A stretch of 64,000 nucleotides of DNA from Chionis minor (Eukaryota; Chordata; Aves; Charadriiformes; Chionididae): positions 130,469 through 194,468 of the forward strand of contig VZSF01009037.1 in NCBI GenBank assembly GCA_013398295.1. The letters run 5' to 3'. The notes under the pieces are model-generated. The model did no database searches. It was not told the DNA's origin and saw only the letters and a program-made list of their open reading frames with translations. Numbering within the stretch: position 1 is the first letter of the stretch; every line of letters starts with the position of its first letter. The translations under genes and the position numbers were made by a program. This document shows positions 40,801 through 53,904 of this stretch, piece after piece.

Positions 40801-43285
40801 TTTCCATTACACTAAAAATCTTGTAAGGGCAAAATGCAAACATAGCTGATATGTGGACACAAGACTTTAATGTTAGTGTAATTTAAGTCTTAGCAGATTA
40901 TCAAAATACAAGTTATGATTAGTCTTGTTAGACTCGTGCTGACACTAGGACTTACAGTGCTCATCCTCCTTCTGCGTAAGGTAGAGCAAGGGGAGCTGGA
41001 CCATCAGAGAGATGGGAGGGGTTTAGTAGGACAACTGTCATGTTGGTGAGGATTTCTTCCTCCATGGTCCTCTTGAGAGCCTTTTGGTATTTTCTAATGT
41101 AGTCTTCTTACTTGGTCTTTCTTCATTAGTTCCTAATTCCACCCCATGCAGTTTTTCTGTTATGTTTGTTATCCTTGAAAACCATTTCACCAGACTGAGT
41201 GAGCAGCCACTGACCACTGAGATTTGTGATTACTGTGCCAGGCTTCTGCTCTTCACCTCTACCTGTATTTATGTTACACTTTCATTCTAACTCATGGACT
41301 GTTCAACCTATGCAGAAAAGCTATATTATCACTGTCTGTTAATTAGGAATAGGTGCTGTACCATAGAGCTGCAACAGCTGAACTGAAGCTAATATGTGTT
41401 TAGACAAAGTCAGCTGACTGCTAAATGTTTGCTAAAACAAGCTAAAATCAACTCGGGCCAAGACAAGTCCAGGCAAATCTGGAAGCCGACAGTGTTAAGT
41501 AAATAAAAAGCCTTTGGTCTTTTCTTAGTAATGGCAAAATCATGTTTATTAGTGTATAAATTGGATACTACAAGTTATCTACACCTATTTTTGGATATGG
41601 GTATGTATTTCACGACTCGGGTTCATTGCTTGCTGAAACAAGTGTTCAGCCATTCTCAGCAGAAGGACACTTCTTCTGGGTTGCCCTCTGAGTTTGTCTC
41701 TAGTGTGCTGAGAGCAAGCAGGCTGCCTTGCATGGAGGAGGAGACTGTGGGGCCAGCACCGACAGAACTGCATAGAGGATGGAGAAACAATGAAAGAGAG
41801 TGACAAATGAGATGGCGGATGCTGCCTTCTCTGGAGAGATGCTGACAACCAGTACATAAGGAAAACATGTGATTTCGAGAGAAAATCCAGGCTATGATAT
41901 AGGACATTCTGACGCGGTCTTGTTAGGAGATGGTGGGTCTTTAAAATAACATTGGAACAACCCACACACAAATTTCACGTAATATATATGTGTTTACAGA
42001 CTTTCAGTATCACAATAAAAGTGCTTTGTAGCAACAACCTAGTAATGAATAATGCAATTACAAATAATCAGAACAGAATATTAAATAGAAAGCTGATACT
42101 AGGATATGTTCCTTGTCACTTTTTACCTCCTTGGCTAGAAACAGACATTCATTTGAGAACATGCTCATGAAGAAATTACATTGTGAGAGTTAACCAAAGA
42201 ATGTGTACCTAAGTTAAATTCACTGCTAGTTAACTTGAGAGGGGTCTGCCCCAGTTGTAATTTTAAAATGAGAAACTGTGATGTCCCCTTTAAAGGACAA
42301 ACAGGTCTGCTAAACTAAAAAAAAAACCCACCACCAACAAACAACCCCAAATGAATGAACAAAAACCCCTGTTTAGTTGCTAATAGAGGTAAATTCATTT
42401 TAAGGCTTCAGTCAGCATACAAGAGAACCTTCTTCATTGAGAAAATTCCATAGCTCCTGTAGTTTCGATCAGCACCCCTTCCGAGTCTTGGATTGCTTGT
42501 TCATCTTGGTTTACATTTACATATTCTGTCTTTATTTATGAGTTTCTTTACTTCATTAGACTTGATGTACCTTTAAAAACAGGACCACAGATGAAAAGAG
42601 AGGCAGAAACTGTGTTATTAGATAAGGACAGAATGTCTGACCTGACATTCTTTCTGTCTCTCGTTCCCTCTTCCCTTTTCTTTGAATTAGCATTGTAAAG
42701 CAGCGTGTTTCTGACTGATAGCACATAAATGGTGAAGAAATGCACCAAGTCCTACCATTCCTGTCAGTGTGACTCAATGAGAACTGTGGGGTTATAAGGC
42801 CAGATGGGTTGACTGTGTTCATCTACCTGGGCATTCTGCCATACATGGGGTGTAGATTTTCTGATTTTTGCATGTACTGAGAGTAACTGAGAGTACTTAT
42901 AGTTAAGCGTCTCTTGTCAGTCATGCTTACTGAACAGATGTGTGGCTTACCAGGCACGGAACACAAATTTATATCAAAGAAATAAGTGCAGCAGAAGTTT
43001 TCTCCAATAGATTTCTATTTCATAGAAAACTTCTGCTAAAGCTGGATTTTAGTCTGCATATAAAAGGTATCATCTCAGCAATGGTAAGTAAAGGTCTGTC
43101 CATGCTTAGATGGCTTTTGTGAAGATAGTTTACCCAAAACCCATAGGGATTTTGTAGTCTGGGGTCACAGAGGCTTAGCTGGCATGATCTGAGGGATAAG
43201 GCTCAGGAGTAGGTTTCCACCAAGGATAGAGCAAGGCTGAAACACACATCTGAGTCAATAGAAAAACATACCAATAGGCCTGCTA
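37875..43285. other. unique intronic sequence, nothing recognised
   Basis: About 5.4 kb, AT-rich. There are short A/T runs and a TA-rich patch at 38733-38746. Frames on both strands near 41530-41970 are open for up to 128 codons but show no domain and overlap each other on opposite strands. Confidence 0.45.
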
Positions 43286-43289
43286 AAAT

Positions 43290-43665
43290 CATAGGATCAC
43301 AGAGTAATTTGTGTTGGAAGGAACCTCTGGATGTCATCTGACCAAACCGCCCCTTGAATATGGGCCAACTTCAGCCTTAAAGCAGGTTGCTCAAAGCCTT
43401 GTCTAGTCAGATTTGTAGTATCTCCAAGGATGTGTATCCCAGATCTTCTCTGGGAAATCTCTTCTTTTGAACTTGAAATTCTGGCTTGGGAACCTGTTGG
43501 GACTCTTCCTTTTACTGTGCACCACCAGAAGAATCTGGCTCCATCTCCTTTATGCCCTCATGTGACGTAGTTGAAGAGAGCAGTAAAATCCCTCTAAGCC
43601 TTCCCTTCTGTCGCTGTCTTCTGTCATGTGTGAGGGCTGTGAAGGATGTAGTTCTCCCAGTTTAA
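43290..43665 (-). mobile_element. older CR1 LINE 3' fragment
   Basis: The + strand begins with a degenerate octamer tail (cataggatcacagagt), followed by a diverged reverse complement of a CR1 3' end: gttggaaggaacctctggatg, agcaggttgctcaaagc, tctccaaggatgtgtatccc, and then the ORF2 C-terminal region, including tgtgcaccaccagaagaatctggctcc. It is more diverged than the other tail-bearing copies, with many substitutions and no open frame. Confidence 0.78.
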
Positions 43666-46600
43666 ATTGAACTTTGTGAACCAGGAACAGCATTGGCCCA
43701 ATATATTTAGCCTCAGGTAGGCAAAGCAATTATTCCTCAAAGAGTTAATATCCTTCTGATACTGCATTTTGAGTAGCAATTTGAAAAGAGTAAGGAACCT
43801 TATTTGGAGTCATTTATGCCAGTAATAGCCTTTTTCAATCTTAGTTATGGTGTCACTAGTATAATATTATAATAAGAAGATTTCTTTCCTCTGCCTTAAG
43901 GTAAAACTAACTGCAGAGACAGAAAATGCTCATTGTGGGTTAGACTCTGCTGGTTATATGCCCTCTTAGCATGGGGGAAAACAAGCTGTGACACTGGTCC
44001 ATTATGTATTCTGTAGGTTATCATCTCCCCTCCACCTCAGCCCATCCTTTTTCTGGGACACTCGATGCAGAAACAGTTCTTGAAAACCAATGAGTATCAG
44101 GATTGAAATTGTTCCTGACTTCAGTAGGTAGCACGTGAGGAACTGGTCACACAAGGAGCAGGGACAATCTAATTGCATGGAAATATCCCCATTCTCCTTA
44201 GATATTCAAACACACAATGCCAAAGGCTGAATTTTTTGCTTCAGTGCCTCTGAAGATGGGGGCGCGACGTGAGGCTGATTGTATTGTTGGTCTGCTAGCC
44301 ATGGGGAAAAAAGGAGTGGCCACCTTTCAGGCCCTATTTCCCCAGTTTGCTGCACCTACGTGAGCTGATGGAGGAAGGCTAAAGGAGGCAGAAATAAGAG
44401 GTCACTGTGGCTCTGACCTCCAACACTCTTCTCACAGCAGTTGGTCTGTCAGGAGGGCACGTAAGTACACCTGGTACATGCCTGGCTCCAGTTGCTCCCA
44501 GTGCAAGGAGGAAGGAGGGGAACTTAAATGTGACTTTCTGGGTCACAGTGCACACCCTAATCTGCCCCTGAGCTACGTAATTACACATTTTCCTTATTCA
44601 GGCCTCATGTTGACTAAGTGATCTAAATAGATTTCAAAGCTTCTATTCATGTAACTGTGATTAGATAAGGTGGTACAATGGCTGTTTTTATGGCAACTGC
44701 AGTGCACGCTTGTCTGTGTGTATGCAGGGTCTAGTGAAATGCTGAAAAGAAAATTCTGAAATAATACTTTCTTCACCTGAAATTTGGTATTCAAGTTATA
44801 AATGAGGGGTGCTTTTGAAAGGGTTTTTAACTGTATATTTTTCTCTCCTGGGAGATGTGTGAAAAGCTCTCTACCCCATAGATAAGGCAATGACAAAGCT
44901 ACATTTGATGCATTAAATGTCATGCTTCTAAATTTTCTGGTGGGCATACATTGTAATGGTGTTTACAACGTGAATCAGCATAATTGTTCCTGACGGGTTG
45001 CTCGTATCATTTTATCTTTCCTCCAACAGAGACAGCTTTTTACTTCTGTTCTTTAAAAAGTTGAGTACCTTTTATACAGCGTAAGACTTCATAACTGAAT
45101 TTAATGTTTTTATAAACTCCAACAGAAATACCTTTTATTGTCTTTGTTCCTCATGTAATTACTATGCAGGATGAACATTTTTGATCTTAGTATAGCTCCT
45201 CTGAACCATAAATATATTAATGCAAAACATCCAACATCAGACGATTATAAATGTACAAATGTCAGAAAATTTGAAGTTATTGTTCCCACACAGATTGTAA
45301 TTTCTTTTTGCTGGGTATATGAAGTACTTAATATTTCTCAGTAATGCTTTACTGTACTTAATTTTTATTTCACAGCCACCTTACGCATGATTTATGATTA
45401 CTGCAAGTTGTTAATTCAGATTTTCCAGGTTCACATTGTAAATTTTTCCAATGTGTTGTATATGGAAAAGTGTTATGGGTCCTTATTTGAGGGGGAAGGG
45501 AGAATCAGAGCAAAGTAGGAAAAGGAGGGAAGATAATTAGTTGGATAACAGTGTGTATTCCTGAAAGATACTATGTAATTGTGTCAGAATTCTATCCCTG
45601 AATTGATGCTTCTTTCAGGCCTTGTACTGTAACTGAGTCAACATCTGATTTGGATGTATTTGTATTGTGACTTGACAAAAATGCACATTACGATGAGATA
45701 GTGTAGTGAGAAGCAGAAGCACTTGTAGCTACTGAAGTCTCTCTGCCACTGCTTGTGTGCAGCTGTTGTATGTAAAACTGACAATTCTGTGAACTCAAGA
45801 TGAAAGCACTAGAGGGAAAGGAAAAACAACTACATTTATTCAATAATACATTGTTAACAACAGCCAGGCTACAATTTTAAAATGGATATATTTGTTCTAG
45901 ATCTGATTTAGAGTCATTCTGCCAGGGCAGAGTTAGAAACTGAAAGTGAGGGAGATTGAGTAGTAGTAGTATCATCCCAGCTCCTTTTTGGAAATGGTTT
46001 AACCAAAGTGCATACCTAAGTACGACAGTCTGGTCTATCACAGTGACTTCCAGGTACTATGGAAATGCAAACAACGGTGCTGCAGAAACAGAAAGGGATA
46101 AACATTATTAAATTATTTAAAATAACAAAAAGTAATGCAGATCATAATGAAGAAAATGAAGAAATATCAGCAAGTTTTGCACAGGTTTGGAAAAAACCAA
46201 CAAAGTATGAACATGAAACATATTGTTAGTGTGGTTTATACAGAACTTTGGTTCAGCATTTTTTAGCAGTGGTCAAATTATCACTATCCTGTAGGGAGGG
46301 ATATCTTTGTGAGCAGTCATTGGAAACCTTCATAGTCTTTACAGAATCAGAGGAACATAATCTGTCCAGTAGGGCTCAATAATGACATTGCAGTTTATTT
46401 ATCATTTTCTACTCATTAATTTTATTTATTAATCATTTTCTACTGTTTTGAAAAACGGAATGATGTTAAATTCTACCTATCCTTGGATCACTGAAACATG
46501 TCATCTCTTGGTGCATATTGTGGATAAGGCCTTAGCATTTAGCTACATATTCAGAAGGTTTATATTGCATGAAGTGAATAAGGGCTGGCCAAGTTCTTTG

Positions 46601-47797
46601 TAAAATGGGGATAATATCTGGTCTCCGTTGCAAGCAAAACAATGTACATTTTTTAGATGCTGATGTACAGTGATACTAGAAGGCATTTGAATGCTAAGAA
46701 AAAGGAATCCGAAGGTTGCATAAGAAGTAATAATAAATAGAAAATATACTTTTTTTCCCTCATTTCCTCTTTTTTGTGGTTTTTCAAATCACATGACCAC
46801 AGGCTTTTTGTTTATGGAGAGAGTAAAATCAATGTGTCATCAGTTAGTTACTTTTGTGGAACAGGCGGCAGCCAGTTTATCTCATAAACTGACACCTCTT
46901 TTTTGCTTTCTGAGCTATACATTATGCTATAAGAGTTCACATTTATATATAATAAAAACCCCCCAAATTAATTAATAAAGTGATGTCAGCTACATATAAA
47001 ATGTCAAAAACACCAACTGCTGATGATTCCACTTGAATATCTATCAAGTATAATTTTCCAAGATATCGAAAAGGCAACTTGCTCAATAACCCTCTACCTC
47101 CTCTTTGGAAATATATTTCATAAATGAAATCCAAAAATATATAGAGAAGAGAATACAGGGGCATACTACGTTGATTTTCTTTGCTGTTACTGTTTGGCTT
47201 TCTGGCTTCTGTTGTATGTACAAAAAGTACAACTACTGAAATATTGAAACGTCATTGTTACGTGGTAAACCCTTTCACTAGTGCTGTGCGTTAGCAAATG
47301 AACAGTAGCTTATTTTTCTCATTACCTTTCTTTTTCCAACCTTTCCTTCTGATTGTCATTGTACTCTAGCATACAGCTTGATCTCTTTTAGCTTCATAAG
47401 ACTGCAGAGATGTTCAAGGGGGAATTTGGAAAAGGTGGCAACAACAAGGCCCAGATACAAAATGACTGAGGACCATTGGCAGTGCTCTGATTTTTCTGCT
47501 CTCTGGAAAAGCGTTCAATCCCCAAAATGGAATTCACTGACAAATGGCAGAATTGCTGAAAGGAATTAATGTGGGAGTGTGATATAGTCATGACTATTTT
47601 TTGCCTCCAGTAGGATGGAAGAACTACTAACAAAATATCCAGGTGATCGCTTCAGCTAGTATTATTCAAAATCTTTGGTTTTAAGCTTCCAATTTTTCAA
47701 ATATAGAATTCTTGGTTCACATAGCTAGCTGAAAAATGATTCATTAAGCATAATTAGAAATGAGTCAAGACATTGTGGGGTATGCCTACACTTCATG

Positions 47798-48055
47798 TTA
47801 TCCTTTGATGGGAAGCCTTGCTCTTTGGGCTTTCAGAACCGCTGTTTCCAGGACCAAATTATCACTTTTGGCATATTGCATGCGGGTTTCCTGACTGCTT
47901 AAGAAACATTCAAAAAATGGGTCGTCTTCAACAGCCTCAGTGGCTTCATAGCATGATAATTTTAGGACAGAATTAACAGCAAAACTACTCGAGGGCAAAC
48001 TGTGCCACCAAAATGGAAGAAACACGGTCATTTGAGTATTATTTGTTGGTATCAT
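47798..48055 (-). other. protein-like minus-strand reading frame, unknown
   Basis: An 85-codon frame whose C-terminal half has a balanced, soluble-protein-like composition (EAVEDDPFFECFLSSQETRM, then YAKSDNLVLETAVLKAQ), unlike the Cys/Phe/Leu/Ser-rich frames around it. It ends at a TAA. I do not recognise the protein. No poly-A tail, splice acceptor or promoter clearly accompanies it. It could be a fragment of an old retrocopy, an exon of an antisense transcript, or chance. Confidence that it is or was coding is low. Confidence 0.2.
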
Positions 48056-49180
48056 TGCAGCAGTTGAGAACTGTATTAAGAGTAAATTACTTACACATAG
48101 AAGTACAAAAGAAAGAGAGCATCATTACATAAAGCGATTGCATCTACGTATTAATCAGGACAGCAAAAAGAAAGCAAAGGATGGGAGTCGTATAGGGAGG
48201 CATGAAAAGTATTCTTCACGTCAAGGCAGTCTAGTCACTGTTAAGCCTTCTTGCAGCTATTATGGAAAAGCAGTGTTTGAGCGAGGATAATGACATGACT
48301 AAGCAAATGCTCCCCGGGAGCCTCTGCTCAACCTGCAGAACCACAAAGGAGAAAGCAGAGTTGCATTTTAGAAAGTCTAGTAAGTGAGCATGAGATTACC
48401 ATCGTTGATCATCAGGATCTCTAAAATAAGTGATAATGTGGTGAAGGTAGGTCAGAAAGGGCCTTGAAAGTGGGTAGAAATATTTAAATTTGATGCAATG
48501 TGTAAAGAAGATCAGGGTAAAAGAATACAAAAAAAGGGACATTATCACAAAAATAGTGGGCTGAGATATTCATTGATTATGATAGGAGATGAGGGAGGAA
48601 AAATTACGTCTGTCAGAAATGAAAAGAATAATGTTGAAATAGCTGAGAAAAAGGTTATAAGCTGTTATGAGTTTACATTGCAGGATAGATACAATACACA
48701 AAATATTAAGGAATTTATACTGCAAAGATAAGATTGTATATTAGCATGTTTAATGTGATAACTTATTAGAGAGTTCTGATGTGTAGGCTAAGAGCCTACC
48801 TTATAAAGAAGATATGGTGTTTATGTTATTACAGCATTTAAGAAAGTAAATAGGCAGTTCAAGAAGGAAAATTATTCATATTGATCTTGAGCTCATGAGG
48901 GAACAGTAGAAAGACAAAGGACAAGTTTCAGTCTGTCAAAGAGACAGACTAGAACAGCAAATGTATAGGTTACACATATCAATTAAGATGGCAAAAGATC
49001 TAGGAAAGTAGAGAGAGAATACAGTTTTAAAGGTCTGAGTAGAAACTGTAGCTGATAGACAGGTAGGTGGGAATGCAGACATGAAGATCTGAAAAGGACC
49101 TAGCAGAGAAGTATGCTTAAAGGGCTTATAAGCAATGTATTCAAAGAGCTTGGAGAGAAATGAGAATTGAGCAGTAATTG

Positions 49181-49224
49181 TAAAGGCACATGGAACTTGG
49201 AACACATGTAAAGGCACATGGAAC
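49181..49224. repeat. short tandem duplication
   Basis: The 16-mer taaaggcacatggaac occurs at 49181-49196 and again at 49209-49224, a 28-bp period with about 1.6 copies. Confidence 0.75.
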
Positions 49225-50339
49225 ATGGTAAAAATTCAAGCTTTGCTTTGGAGGAGAGGATGATAGCTAATGTGTGTGTTAGAGCATATGCCTGTATATG
49301 CATAATCTTAGAAAATAAAAGCTGTACTCCAAAGGGAACCACTAACAGGGTTTGGGGGGGAGTGTTTTTTTGTGGGTTTTTTTTTCACTGTAGCTGTACT
49401 ACTGCTTTATTTTTATAGGAATTATGTAGGTTGTTTTTAGAATTTCGCAATTCCTTGAGATTAAAAAGGGCATAACATTGTCTTAATTTATGAAGGGTCT
49501 TTATTAAATTGTTCTATTAAGAGCTTTGTTACACTAATTATATAGGTAAGTGCTAATATAACTGGTTTATATTACATTTAAAGTATAATATGCAAGAGGA
49601 CGGATGTTGCTTTTCTAAACCTCCTTTGTTGCAGAAAAAGATAATGAGAGCTATATAAAGTCCTGAAATCATAGCCAATTTATCCAGCCCACTATGTGAG
49701 CTAATGCAAGACTAGAGACATACTGCATTGACTGCTGATTATTTTATACCACTTTTAATGCCTTGAAATGAAAAGAGAGAAATTAATGGGGAAATAAAGA
49801 GAGAAAATGGAATATAAATAATGTATTTTTTGACATTTTGAGTCTTACCCTATTATTAATCTTTTTATATGGGAAAAAAATCCAATCAAATCAGACAAGT
49901 ATTCAGATTTTCTGCTTTATCCCATATACAGGGATTATAGAGGATACTCAAAGAAGTGTTGCAAAATAATATATTTTTGATACGGATCTAAAGCAAACAA
50001 TGAATGGGAACTTACACAAATATGGTTTCCCTAGCTATGATGCTTCGTAATACCATTATTATTTGTTGTTTATACTACAATATATAATATTTTGTAAGCG
50101 TTTCTTTCGTAATACTATTATTAGAAGTCTAAAATTTGCTTACGAGGCTTCTTTAGTCTAAGAATTGACTTCTAAAATGTAAGCTAAATCATCCAAGCTT
50201 ATTTGAAATAAAGGAAGAGGGAGAAAGATAATAAGCACCAGGCACATTTGTGTTCCAATAACATAAAACTTCATTTGATTTCTAGTCTGAACTGTTGCAT
50301 TTAGACCTAAAAATCAAAATTGTCTGGATATCTGTTTAT

Positions 50340-51957
50340 TTAGGATGATGTCAGAGGGTTGACCCAGTGGGGAATGGGAGACCACGAGGAAGCGCCTGGG
50401 GAACAGAGTGATGGGAGAGGCTCTCGTGCTCTCATCTTCTGAAAACATTGTCACCGTAGTCCCATCCCAAGTGTTCATGCTTGAATGCAGGCAGCATGGG
50501 GAACAAAAAAGCAGTATTAGATATCCCTGCACAGCCACCAGAACGGGAGTTTGTGTAGGAGTATGGAAAAGAGTGGGATGACTTACAGGGCTGGAGTGCT
50601 GCAGAGGATGTAGGAGATGAACACAGGCTCTTCAGGAAAGATGGGCTGGGAAGGTGAGGAGCAGGAGCTGTGCTCTGTGCGCAGGAGCTCTGCAGTGTGC
50701 CAGAAGCTGCCTGCGGGTCAAGATAGCATGGAGGTCAGGAGCAGAGGACAGATGAGCAGGAGTGGTGTGGTTGTATGTCTGCTGCATGCTGGCTGGTTAA
50801 GAAGCGGGAGCAAAGGAAACCTTTAGCCAGATGGAGGAAGCCTCTGTACTGCAGGCTCTGGTACTCATAGGGGACTTCAGCTGCCCTGATATCTGGCCAA
50901 AAGACAGTAGGGCAGAGTGCAAGCAATGCAGGAGATTTCTGAAGAGCATCCAGATGATTTCTTGAAACAGACAATGAAAGAGATAACTAGGGTAGACCTG
51001 GTGGACCCGCCGTTACAAGCAAGGAAGAGCAAGACTGAAGATGTGCAGGGAAATGGAGGCCTTGTCAGCAGCAACTATGAGATTCTGAAGCTAGAGAAGT
51101 AAACAGGACAAACAGCAGAGTCACAGCCCTGGTCATAAGCAGAGCAGCTGGTTTAGGGATCTTCTTGGCATAATCCTACTGACTTCTACTCTGGAGAGGA
51201 AGGGGTCCAGGAATCCAGTTGATCTTCCAATACAGTTTCCTCAAAGCATCAAGATGGTAGATTCTGATGTGCAGCAAGTCAAGCAAGAATGGCAGAAAGT
51301 CAGGATGGATGAATGAGGAAACCATGACGGACCTCAAATGCAAAAAGGAGGACCACTGAAGGTGGAAACATGGATAGGCTACCTAGATGATTATAGAAAC
51401 ATGGGTCCAGCATGTAGCTATGGAGTGGAATGAAAACAGACAAGGGTTGTGAAGCATATTGGCAGCAAAAGGGGGAGTAAAACTCTGTGAGTCCACTGCT
51501 CAGCACGCAATGGAAGTAGTGGCCAAGGACAGAGAAGTCTCAGTGCCTTTTTGTCTTGATTTTTACTGGCAAGATCTGCCTTTGGGCCTTCCAAACCACT
51601 GAGCTTAGTGGCAGAACTGGAATGAAGAAAGACCGAGTGAGAGACCTTTTAAGCCAATTGGATTTATACAGACCCATGGGACCAGATGAGATCCATCCAA
51701 GGGTGCTGAGGGAACCAGCTGACATCATTTAAGGCTGTTTTCTACAGTCTTTGAAAGGTCTTGTTCCAGAGGAGGTTCATGATGCTTGGGAAAAGGGAAA
51801 CTTCATGCCCACCTCCAAACAGGGGAAGAAAGAGGATTTTGAGAAGTACAGGCTGGTCGGCTTTGGCTCAGTCTACAAGAGGGTTATGGAGCAAATCCAT
51901 TTCTACGTATATGAAAGACAAGGCAGGTGATTTGGAATAGCCAGCATGGATTTATAG
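50340..51957 (+). mobile_element. decayed long CR1 LINE, 5' part (before LTR insertion)
   Basis: This is the + strand CR1-type ORF2, heavily decayed. The endonuclease part shows a GDFSCPDIW-like stretch (actcataggggacttcagct near 50865) and the ITRVDLVDPPLQARKSKTED region near 50980. The region before the RT shows YRPMGPDEIHPRVLREP (51666-51718), followed by 'SLKGLVPEEVHDAWEKGNFMP'-like and 'KKGKKEDFEKYRLVG' blocks. Frameshifts and stops are frequent. The match is interrupted after catggattta near 51954 and resumes at 52547. The 5' edge near 50340 is uncertain. It represents an older subfamily than the CR1 at 25303. Confidence 0.75.
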
Positions 51958-52546
51958 TGAAATATAAAGAAAAAAAAATAATAATAAAAAGAAAATGATG
52001 AAATATATACAAAACCATATCAAGCTCCCGGGATGACAGTCACATCACCAGCAGGCACTGGGGAAGTCCCAGACTAGACTCAGTGACAGATGGGAACTGG
52101 ATTCCGGATCTGGATTCAGGGTAGGGATCAAAGGTAGACAACAGACAGAGTCCCTCTCAGACGCTGGCCATTGACGAAAGAGAGCTGACCCTTAGCTCGC
52201 TTAGCTCTTATACTGATTAGGGATGGAATACCCTGTTTGGTCAGTTTTGAGTCACCTGTCCTGTCCGTTCCTCCCCACAGGTGTGACCCCTCTATGGTTT
52301 TCCACTTCTGCCCCTCCAACGGGGCAAGTAACAAAGTTGGTTGGCCCTGGTTGTTATAGAGATAAGTATAAGCAAGAGCCTCTCAGCATACCATGCCTTG
52401 GCATCAGCTATAAACATAGGTCTTATTGCTCTGGAAGAGAGCAATTTTCTGCATAACATGCTGTTAATTTCAGCAGTTAGAGGAGGCCTAGTTAGAAAGT
52501 GGAGTTACTGAACAAAACTGGTCCTGTTTTACCTCAAACCAGGACA
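51958..52546 (-). mobile_element. probable solo LTR inserted in a CR1
   Basis: About 590 bases interrupt the CR1 reading and are not CR1. Read on the minus strand, the segment starts TGTCCTGGTTTGAGG, the TGT start common to avian ERV LTRs, and has a TATA-type box in the middle (cagtataagagc, minus of 52205-52216), with a T-rich segment near its end. No gag, pol or env sequence is present, so it is a solo LTR at most. The right edge at 52546 (aggaca on the + strand) is good. The left edge is a guess at the tg of 51958. I see no clear target-site duplication. Confidence 0.55.
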
Positions 52547-53456
52547 CCAGGGTAAGACTGTGCCTGACCAATTTGATAGCTTTACGTGATCAAAATACTG
52601 GCTCCACAGACAAGGGAAAAAATAATAGATGTTGTTTAGTTTGACCTTAGCAATGCTTTTGACATTCTCTCCTATGCTACTGGCAGCTGAGATACAGTTT
52701 GGGTGTGTGAGTGACAAGGTGGATGTAATATTGGCTGCGTCGTCATGCTGAAAGGGTTGTGATTGGCTGTACAAAACCAAGTTTGCAGCCAGGTATTGGT
52801 GGTATGCTGCAGGGGTCAATAAGGGAATTAATAATCTCTGTCACCTCTATTAATGACTTGAACACTGTGACAAAATGCATGCCCTCACAGCTTTGCAGAT
52901 GATAACAAACTGGGGGAAATGACTGATATGCTGGACAGAAATAAAGCTCAACAAACGCAAACACAGGCATTGCACCTGGGATGAAATAGCGTCAAGAGTA
53001 AGCCCTGGAGGTTGATGGGATAGAAAGCAGCTTTACAGAAAAGGACCTGAGGTCCTGATGAGTTGAACATAGTCAGCAATGCACTGGGTTTGTTCAGCCT
53101 TAAGAAGACAAGGCCCCATGGGGATCTTATTGAAGTCTTTAATTGCCTGATGGGAAGGTGTAGAAGTAGCCACACTCTTCCTTGTGGTGCTCAGGAAAAG
53201 GAGAGGAGGCAGTATTCAAAAGCTGCAGCAGTGGAGTTTATGGTTCAATATTAGGAAGGTTCTTCACAGTGAAGGTAATGAAGCACTAAGACAGGTTGCC
53301 TAGAGACTTTCTACAATCTTCATCAAAATTCAGATGTTCAGGTTCAAATGGACACACCTTGAGTAACATACTGTAATCGACCCTGCTTTGAGCAGGAAAT
53401 GAAATCAAATGTCCTCCAAAGGTCCCTTTCAAACAAAATTATTCTATTATTCTATG
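52547..53456 (+). mobile_element. decayed long CR1 LINE, 3' part and octamer tail
   Basis: The CR1 resumes with tgcctgaccaatttgatagct ('CLTNLIAL' region), then a decayed RT (gaccttagcaatgcttttga corresponds to 'DLSKAFD'), and then a degenerate C-terminal region with ggttcttcacagtgaaggta. The 3' UTR holds atgtcctccaaaggtcccttt, and the element ends in ATTCTATT ATTCTATG at 53441-53456, the diagnostic CR1 octamer tail. Stops occur in every frame. Confidence 0.8.
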
Positions 53457-53459
53457 ACT

Positions 53460-53904
53460 GTGACAACAACAAATACGCACAAAACTTCATAATAGTACTG
53501 GTGATGAGCTGAAGGCCAAGATCCCATGTGAAGTCTGTTCATAAGCAAATATCTAGCATTAACTTCATCAATAATTCTGAATGTTGATGAATGGAGGCAT
53601 GGAACACACAGCCAAGGATCTGGGATGCCCTAGGAGATGGAGTTTGAAGACATTTTCTGTGTAATTCCCTCAAAGGGTATTTCCACAGAAACAACTTCCC
53701 ACCAGAAAACGTGTATGGCTGATTTTGGTCAGATGAAAGACCAGGTCTACAAAAGCACTTAAGCACATAATTTCCATTGTTTCCCATAGGATTTTCTGAT
53801 ACTTTGTGATTCTGATCTTTACATTCAAGGAGATCCTTTTGAGAAATAAATACCATTTATTTCCTAGTGGATCTTGTTGCCTATAATTTAAACACTTATG
53901 TTCT
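53460..53904. other. intronic spacer between two CR1 tails
   Basis: About 445 bases of unique AT-rich sequence separate two CR1 copies in tail-to-tail orientation. Nothing else recognised. Confidence 0.5.

Larger units (their letters stand above)
43670..50335. other. unique intronic sequence with a few simple structures
   Basis: No gene firmly recognised. It holds a 13-bp direct repeat (atcattttctact at 46401-46413 and 46432-46444), a 28-bp-spaced direct repeat (49181-49196 and 49209-49224), two ttcgtaata-containing repeats near 50045 and 50107, and a minus-strand frame at 47798-48055 listed separately. Confidence 0.45.

Noticed and set aside
41585..41971. 128-codon minus-strand frame overlapping a + strand frame
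   Set aside because: Composition is rich in Ser/His/Leu and typical of non-coding sequence, with an opposing open frame over the same bases.
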